Shown here: positions 58,091 to 64,000 of the stretch, one piece after another | Layout of the letters: each line of letters starts with the position of its first letter | Position numbering within the stretch: position 1 is the stretch's first letter | Assembly (NCBI GenBank): GCA_039583875.1 | Contig: CM077158.1 | Coordinates: 124,989,900-125,053,899, forward strand | Source: Platanthera guangdongensis | Taxonomy: Eukaryota; Streptophyta; Magnoliopsida; Asparagales; Orchidaceae | Length of the DNA stretch: 64,000 nt | Reading direction: 5' to 3' | Program-made: the position numbers and the translations under genes | The notes under the pieces: model-generated | Told to the model about the DNA's origin: nothing | Database searches by the model: none | Seen by the model: the letters and a program-made list of their open reading frames with translations, nothing else

Positions 58091-58099
58091 TATAAGGGG
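58091..58099 (+). promoter_or_regulatory. TATA box of E6 LTR promoter
   Basis: TATAAGGGG directly follows the palindrome array. The ATG of leader exon 1 is 135 bases downstream. Confidence 0.6.
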
Positions 58100-58225
58100 C
58101 AGAGAAACCCTAGCCGTTTTTCATTCTCATTTCCTTCCCCTATTTCCTGTGAGAGCTCCTGGTGAGAGGAGAACTGCAGGAGCAAGTCCTACCGAAGGAG
58201 ATCCGCCATCGCCGTGAAAGAGAAG

Positions 58226-58285
58226 ATGCCGCCAAGGAGAACTACGCGATCCATGGCTGGAAATGGTGGTACCGCTGGAGCCAAC
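58226..58285 (+). CDS. gag: Putative gag leader exon 1 in E6 LTR
   Basis: Twenty open codons from ATG (start MPPRRTTRSMAG) ending exactly at AAC|GTGAGT, a consensus-like splice donor, in phase 0. An MPPRR-type start is the usual N-terminus of plant chromovirus Gag (family knowledge), yet here it lies about 2.7 kb upstream of the rest of gag and inside the LTR. Equivalent exons occur in E4 and E5. The predicted intron 1 would be 58286-60324. Without splicing the frame closes soon after the donor. RNA evidence is absent. Confidence 0.6.
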
Positions 58286-59988
58286 GTGAGTTTCCTACCC
58301 TCTCCCTTGGTGCTAGATCTATAGTTATGCCTTAGGAGAGACATCGACTCAAGAGAGTCTTGATGGAGAGGAGAAGATCTCTAGGATAGGCCATGTTAAG
58401 AACTTGTGTTCTAGACTTTAGATCTCTTCAACCCTTCCCCTTTTCTTCAATATGACGATGGGTGGATGGTCTCGTGAGGAGTTTATGGCCTTTGAGGTGG
58501 AATAAGGGAGGAGAATATTTCTGGAAAATTTAGGGACGATCGCCTTGAGGAGGAAGACGAACCGATGCCGTTCATTTTCCTTTAAGATGCGCGCAGAATC
58601 TGTATTCTGCGCGCAGCGATCTTCTATGCCATTTTCATGTAGGATAGGGGCAGATCTGGGCTTTTCGCTAAACACGAAAGTTGTATCCCTTGGAAATACC
58701 TTTCCAACGAGTGGTTGCACGACTTCAGGTGATGTCTGTGGCCCCGGGAAAACCTAATCGCGTTTGCTGTCCGGCAATTTCCTGTACACAGAAATCGTGT
58801 TCTGTGCGCAGCGAACTTCGAAGCTGATTTCGAGTACGTTATTGTCAGATATGGGTTGTGACCTGAATATGAAAGTTGTAGATCATGAAAAGAGCTTTCC
58901 AACGAGGGGTTACACGCCTCCACCGGATTCCTGTAGCTTCGGTAATCTCCGGTCGAAGTTGCTGTCCAGATTAGTGATACACCTAGAATTCTGGTTTTAT
59001 ATAAAGTGCAATTAGAGTCGGTGGAATTCTGTCAAGATTAAATAATTTGTGCTAATCACCGAAGAACTGTGAATGATGGTGTTTATTATTTGGAACGCAT
59101 ACAACTGATTTCTTATTGCAAGATGTCTTGAGGTTTGGATGGTTCCCTTTATGTTTAATCGAATCGAATTGATAAGATGTTGATAGATTATAACATATGC
59201 GCTTCATATAAGTCTTGTGTAGAGTTCATATGGAATGACATATAACAGATTAAACTATGGCCATGTGTATGTTGATTGGTGAAATGAAATTCGTTAGTCC
59301 AATACTTAGAGCGTCGTCTCCCTACGGGTAGTATTATGAAGGGATGTAAGTGCGGGGTTGACCGCCACTTGTTTTGGTTGTGTTGAGGTAAGGTATGGAT
59401 GGATGGTTGGGCTGTGTCCTCGTGTTTACTTCCGAGGCCCCTTCCATGATATGTTGATGTGGTATTTGCATGTGGTGTGAGTCGACACGCGGTGTCGTAA
59501 TCCCGGGTTAAGGATAGTGTGGCAGGTCTACGGGCTCGCCAGTCGTCACACCGACGGGAGTTGACGGTTAGACTTTGTCGGTTTGGGCTGTGTCCTCGGT
59601 GTTCACGTCCCGAGGCCCCTCCGGCCATGTGAACGGTTGGGCTGTGTCCTCGTGCTTTCTTCCGAGGCCCCTTCCGGGTCACGCAAGGCCAGTTCGGGCT
59701 GTGTTCTTGGTGCACATCTACCCAAGACCCCGCTGGGCCATAGTACGCATGGGCTCCGCTGTTGTGTTCTTAGCGTTGAGGCGTACGGAGGCCTAGGTGA
59801 AGTAGTGTGATACCCGCCTAGTAGTAGAAGTGCCCGTTCTACTGTCACCGCCTGGCCACGGCGGCTGATGCCTGAGAGGTTAGCTACCTGCTCGAAAAGT
59901 GGGAACTACAGTCTGTGTCGACATAGCAATTGCATGGGTGAGTCATTGCATAGCATTCATAGCATTTCATACATTGCACAACAAGATC

Positions 59989-60089
59989 CTCATCGTATAA
60001 GTTTGTATGGGCACTCCTATACGATGAGTTACTTTTATGTAACCCGATCCTTAACTTATAAGTTTGTATGGGCATCCTTATAAGTTAAG
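59989..60089 (+). repeat. Two tandem hairpins with covarying stems
   Basis: Hairpin 1: 59989-59999 pairs perfectly with 60018-60028. Hairpin 2: 60050-60060 pairs perfectly with 60079-60089 and extends two further pairs inward. The loops share AGTTTGTATGGGCA. The stems differ at three positions, each compensated on the opposite arm. Confidence 0.8.
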
Positions 60090-60324
60090 TTACTTTCCTG
60101 CTGATACTTATACTTGCTAGTTTAGTGTAGCTCTTTCATATATGCTGACTATGATGCTGTTACTCTTACACTACTGCCACTTGCTTGTACTTCCTTTACT
60201 TGCTTACTTGTTATATACTATACTACTGTTCCTTTTCTCCGCCCGGTGCCGAGGAGTCGCCGGGGGAGCGGATGTGAAACCACTTAGTCGTTTCGACTAA
60301 CGGTTGCTACGTCTTCCTTTTTAG

Positions 60325-60429
60325 GAGGTCACGCCGCAGGTAGAGCAGCCGCAGACTACGCCGCAGGACAGCCAGGCCAGGACGACAGGGCCTGATGTGA
60401 CGGTACCGTCGATACCGTCTGTTACAGAT
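60325..60429 (+). CDS. gag: Putative gag leader exon 2 in E6 LTR
   Basis: The strong acceptor CTTCCTTTTTAG is followed by 35 open codons in phase 0 (start EVTPQVEQPQTTPQDSQ; rich in P, Q and T) and GAT|GTTAGT, a plausible donor. The sequence is much more GC-rich than its surroundings. It sits about 310 bases from the LTR end, like the homologous exon of E4 (about 350). The next exon would start at 60937 beyond the primer site, so intron 2 (60430-60936) would span the LTR/internal border. Confidence 0.55.
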
Positions 60430-60742
60430 GTTAGTGTTTTGCTTACTCTGATGTAGCCCGTTTGGGCAATGATTAGCTATACTCTGATATATTGTAGAAG
60501 CATGTTTTAGCTTCTCATTATTGATGTTTTGGACATTATATATTACTTAGTGTGGATTTGACTTCTCTTGTTTATTTATTTGGTTGGGTTGGCATGATAT
60601 ATTGATATTGTTGTAGCCGGCGAAATAGGCGTCTTGTGGTACTGGTTAGCCCGTGTGCTAATGCTACCGCAAGGCGACTGTTCCGGGCATAAGACTCCCC
60701 CTTCGTGCCGTGTTTTGGGATCCGGGGAGGGGGGGTCTTACA

Positions 60743-60936
60743 AATGGTATCAATTTGCCACGATCCTCAACTAAGAAGTCATTCAACAATGGTGCCACCC
60801 CCGTTTGATTATTCAGTTTGGGGACAAACTGACTTAGCGGAAGCAGTGGTGTGCCCATATGTAATTCACATTAAGTTTGTCCAACTTTGACCTTAAGTTT
60901 AGCCAACCTGACCACAAATTTGTCGTGTACGTGTAG
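60743..60936 (+). other. E6 primer binding site and leader
   Basis: The primer site TGGTATCAATTTGCC is at 60745-60759. The leader ends with CGTGTACGTGTAG (60936), an in-frame stop for gag and a possible splice acceptor. Confidence 0.7.
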
Positions 60937-62038
60937 GTTCCACTGCATGTTGAGCCGATGAGGGGTACTCCTACCCCTCCCATACCCACTCAGTTCCAAC
61001 AGTCTGAGTTGGGGCAAACACTCACCGCCATTCTTGATGCTTTTAAGGCACAGCAGGCTCCGGTGCAACAACAGGCCCCGAGCTCCAACTGGCTGAGCAC
61101 CTTCCGAGCTCTCTCCCCTCCCGTCTACCTTGGGACGGAGTCAGCCGTACGTACAGAGGAATGGCTAGACACGATACAAGAGTTGTTGGCTGGTATCCGT
61201 TGCCCGGCCAACATGGCAGTAACATTGGCAGTGTCCGTCTTGGACTTACATGCGAAGAGGTGGTGGAAGTCCCTCATGGGCTCTACCTTCCAAGGCCGGA
61301 TCTACACTGAGATAAGTTGGAGTGAATTCTCGGAGGTTTTCTTGGAGCACTTTATCCCTACATCGGCCCGAGATGAGCTTGAGCAGAGGTTCCTTCTACT
61401 AAAGCAGGGATCAAAGTCGGTTACGGAATACCAGCGGGAATTCCAGCATCTCGCAAGGTTTGCGGACTCTTATGAGTTGGATGACAGAGGTTATGCCAAG
61501 CGCTTCTATAAAGGGCTGCGAGATCCCCTAAGGCAGTCCCTTTTGTTTATAGCAGATGGTAGCTTGGCGGAGATCATTGATATGGCGAAAAGATTGGAGG
61601 CGGACCACCTGGGATGTAGTAAGAGGCCTGCGGAGGACGTAATGGAAGCCGGCCCAAGTAATAGAAGGAGACGGGACTTCAGAGGAGGAAGAGGTTATCA
61701 AAGAGGTGGAGGGCATGTCCACCGAAACTATAGGGTGGAGCATCCAGTTCCGCAGCCGCCTGCGTTGCCTCCACCCCCACAGCCTCAGCGATTTCAACAA
61801 CCTGAAGGGCATCGTGGTCTGGTGTGCTTCGAATGCAACCAGCCGGGCCACATCCGGCGTTTCTGCCCGCAGCTATATGGGAACGCCCCTCTTGCTCTCC
61901 CTCCAGCAGCTCCACGAGGGCGGGGATACATGCGTGGTCGAGGACGAAGACCGCCAAGAGGTAACCCCGGCCCTGCTAGGGATCAGGTGTACGCGCTTGA
62001 CATGGCACAGGAACGGAACCCACAAGATGTGATTGCAG
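60937..62038 (+). CDS. gag: Tekay-like Gag main exon (E6)
   Basis: Open from 60937 right after TAG; the first internal ATG is 60958 (MRGTPTPPIPTQFQQ). Residues about 55-220 form a retrotransposon Gag (capsid) domain, with RWWKSLMGSTFQG, EFSEVFLEHFIP and SVTEYQREFQHLARF. An arginine/glycine-rich basic stretch and the CCHC knuckle CFECNQPGHIRRFC (near 61830) follow. It ends at DVIA, where a GT donor interrupts the sequence; without splicing, translation stops four codons later at 62047-62049. Gag forms the particle and packages RNA. No break is seen, so this is an intact gene. Starting at 60958 would give a 363-residue protein; a spliced leader would add about 62. Confidence 0.88.
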
Positions 62039-62133
62039 GTATGATTTAATTAGTTTACATACTTGCATGGTTTAACATGAATTGCTTAGAACTTATTAGA
62101 CACTAGCAATAAGTTTTGGTCGTTGGCACTTAG
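62039..62133 (+). other. 95-nt intron between E6 gag and protease
   Basis: Donor GCAG|GTATGATT and acceptor GGCACTTAG|GCACC; AT-rich, length not a multiple of three, with an in-frame TAA near its start. Removing it fuses gag to the protease frame in phase 1, across the conserved DVIAG-T boundary typical of chromovirus polyproteins. A degenerate counterpart sits at the same place in E4 (45711-45768). Confidence 0.8.
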
Positions 62134-64000
62134 GCACCGTGATTATTGGCGGGAAGACGGCCTATGCGCTGTTCGATACCGGTGCCTCACACTCTTTTGT
62201 GTCCGAGGATTTCATAAAAGACGTGGGGGATGTTCAGTACTTCACGGGAATAGCCCGACGTGTACGCCTTCCGGATGGCTCGGAGATGATCGCAACTGCC
62301 AAGTGCGAGTTGGAGTTATTTATTGATGGGAAGGCCTTTGATACGCCGGCCACGGTTCTGAGAATGCCGGAGTTTGACATCATTTTGGGCATGGCATGGC
62401 TGGATTGGCACTTCGCGAGGATCGACTGCGCGGAGAAGCGGATCAATTTGAGGCATGGAGACTCTGACGTCATCTTCCAAGGTATTGGCTTCGCGCCACG
62501 TATGATATTATCTTTTATTCAGGCTGTAAAAGCTCATATGAAGGGGGACGAGGTCTTCATGATCTGGTTCGAGTTAAAGGAGGAAGCGTTGGAGTTAAAG
62601 GATGTACGGGTAGTGCGGGATTTTCCTGAGGGCTTTCCTGAGAAGCTACCAGGATTACCTCCGCATAGAGAGGTTGACTTCCAGATCAATCTAGTACCAG
62701 GTGCCAAGCCTGTATCCAAGGCCCCGTACAGAATGGCCCCGAAAGAACTAGCAGAATTTAGAGTTCAATTGCAGGAACTAGTAGATTCAGGGTTCGTTCG
62801 CCCCTAGTTCATCACCATGGGGTGCCCCTGTGCTGTTCGTAAAGAAGAAGGATGGAACCCTGCGATTGTGCATAGATTATCGGGAACTCAATCGACTAAC
62901 GGTGCGGAACACTTATCCGCTACCTCGGATCGACGAGTTGTTCGATCAATTAGTGGGAGCACATTGGTTCTCTAAACTAGACCTGCGCTCTGGATACTAT
63001 CAGTTGAGGATACAAGAGGGGGATATTCAGAAAACAGCCTTCAGTTCGAGATATGGTTTGTATGAGTTCACAGTAATGCCGTTTGGGCTCACGAATGCGC
63101 CTTCGGCCTTCATGAGCCTGATGAACAAGGTGTTTGAACCATACTTGGACATCTTCGTCATTGTTTTCATCGACGACATCTTGGTCTACTCAAAGACGGA
63201 GGAGGAGCATGTCGAACACCTGACCTTGGTTTTGAAGAAATTGAAGGAGCATGCCTTGTATGCCAAGTTTAGCAAGTGTGAATTCTGGCTTAAGGAGGTA
63301 GCCTTCTTGGGGCATGTGATTAGTGGAGCAGGATTAGCTGTGGATCCAGCCAAGGTGCGGGCCGTGAAGGAGTGGTCGCCCTTGAAGTCGGCGGCCGATG
63401 TACGAAGCTTTCTTGGACTTGCTGGCTACTACCGCAAGTTCGTGAAAGGATTTTCCAAGATTGCCCTTCCTCTTACCTCCTTGACGAAGAAGGGTGTGCC
63501 ATTTGAGTGGACACCTAAATGTGAAGCAGCATTTCAAGAGTTGAAGGATAGGCTTACCTCCGCCCCCATCCTTGCACTTCCGTCGGGGAAGGAAGGATTC
63601 CAAGTTTACACGGACGCATCATATCAAGGGATGGGAGCGGTGCTGATGCAGCACGGGCATGTGATCGCTTATGCTTCAAGGCAGTTAAAGAAACATGAAA
63701 TCAATTACCCGGTTCATGATTTGGAGTTGGGAGCAGTGGTGTTCGCTTTGAAGGTCTGGAGACATTATTTATATGGCGTCCACTGCGAGATCTTTTCCGA
63801 TCACAAAAACTTGAAGTATGTTCACACTCAGAAGGAGTTGAACCTGAGACAACGGCGGTGGTTGGAATTTCTATGCGACTATGAGTTCACCATGAACTAC
63901 CACCCCGGGAAAGCAAACTCTGTAGCCGATGCCTTGAGTAGGAAAACGCCAGGCTCTAGCCCAGAGTCTCGGTTGATGAGTATGGAGTTGGCTCGGATGG
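62134..64000 (+). pseudogene. pol: Tekay-like pol (E6), one frameshift, runs off the window
   Basis: Protease AYALFDTGASHSFVSEDF (near 62170) and FDIILGMAWLDWH, then a linker to GLPPHREVDFQINLVPGAKP. One extra base at about 62804-62806 (CGCCCCTAG) ends the frame just before RT, after VDSGFVRP. The next frame is then open to the window end: RT with [25 protein letters not shown] and [10 protein letters not shown] (near 63170), a conserved [19 protein letters not shown] segment (63395), RNase H with [33 protein letters not shown] (63670) and VADALSRKT (63930). The integrase should follow outside. By far the best preserved gypsy pol of the Tekay type here. Confidence 0.88.

Larger units (their letters stand above)
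57513..60742 (+). mobile_element. 5' LTR of Tekay-like element E6
   Basis: TGTAACGTCCTG...GGGGTCTTACA, 3230 bp, followed two bases later by the primer binding site TGGTATCAATTTGCC (60745). U3 has a palindrome array (57641-58080) and a TATA box (58091). Then come an ATG leader exon (58226-58285), an imperfect duplicated block (about 58580-58930), four copies of a GGGCTGTGTCCTCG...CGAGGCCCC unit (59409-59740), paired hairpins (59989-60089) and a second leader exon (60325-60429). GCTTA at 57508-57512 would be the left target duplication. Confidence 0.88.

Noticed and set aside
52981..60742. One single 7.8-kb LTR from 52981 to the E6 primer site
   Set aside because: A second TGTAAC start at 57513, a second array, TATA box and leader exon, and end-like sequence before 57513 indicate two separate LTRs.

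Overview
The window reads as repeat DNA of a large flowering-plant genome. I see no host gene, rRNA, tRNA or bacterial feature. Nearly everything is LTR retrotransposon: Ty1/copia elements of Sirevirus (SIRE/Maximus) type and Ty3/gypsy chromoviruses, inserted into one another. Plant origin is inferred from the element lineages, from tRNA-iMet-type primer binding sites (TGGTATCA...), and from TATA boxes, polypurine tracts and introns of plant style. The species cannot be named from this.

Layout (my labels). 1-848: unplaced GC-rich DNA with a TATA box. E1 (copia, +): intact third ORF 849-3650 and LTR 3907-5856. E2 (copia, -, cut by E1): 5857-13846, with ORF3 start, broken pol, broken gag and 5' LTR. 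X (gypsy-like, +): 3' LTR 13895 to about 15643. E4 (Tekay-like chromovirus, -): LTR piece 15644-16390, broken pol to 19127, gag 45769-46882, LTR 47100-48965. E3 (complete copia, -, 19128-45705, TSD AAAGC) sits inside E4 between gag and protease. A CRM-like chromovirus dimer (-, 20738-34349, TSD CTTTT; three LTRs and two coding regions) sits inside E3's 3' LTR. E5 (Tekay-like, -, 48966-52980) sits in E4's 5' LTR. LTR 'A' (52981-57512) cuts E5. E6 (Tekay-like, +, 57513 to the window end) cuts A and is the youngest-looking gypsy here. The whole window is therefore a nest rooted in one E4 element, up to four insertions deep.

Three observations stand out. (1) In E4, E5 and E6 the Gag reading frame appears to begin in the LTR: a short basic ATG exon is followed by a splice donor, a second short exon lies near the LTR end, and gag opens right after an in-frame TAG/acceptor. 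E6 has a further 95-nt intron between gag and protease. (2) In the Sirevirus-like elements the array-plus-TATA layout of the LTR promoter is repeated inside the element, directly in front of ORF3, which suggests an internal promoter. (3) Seven LTR types in the window each carry a dense array of a short word, mostly a CpG palindrome, upstream of a TATA box or at the equivalent U3 position.

How the genes work together: gag forms the particle; protease, reverse transcriptase, RNase H and integrase copy and insert the element; chromodomain-type integrase tails may steer chromoviruses to heterochromatin or centromeres. ORF3 has no assigned function. Most copies are broken. E1 ORF3, E3 gag, and E6 (one frameshift) are the best preserved.
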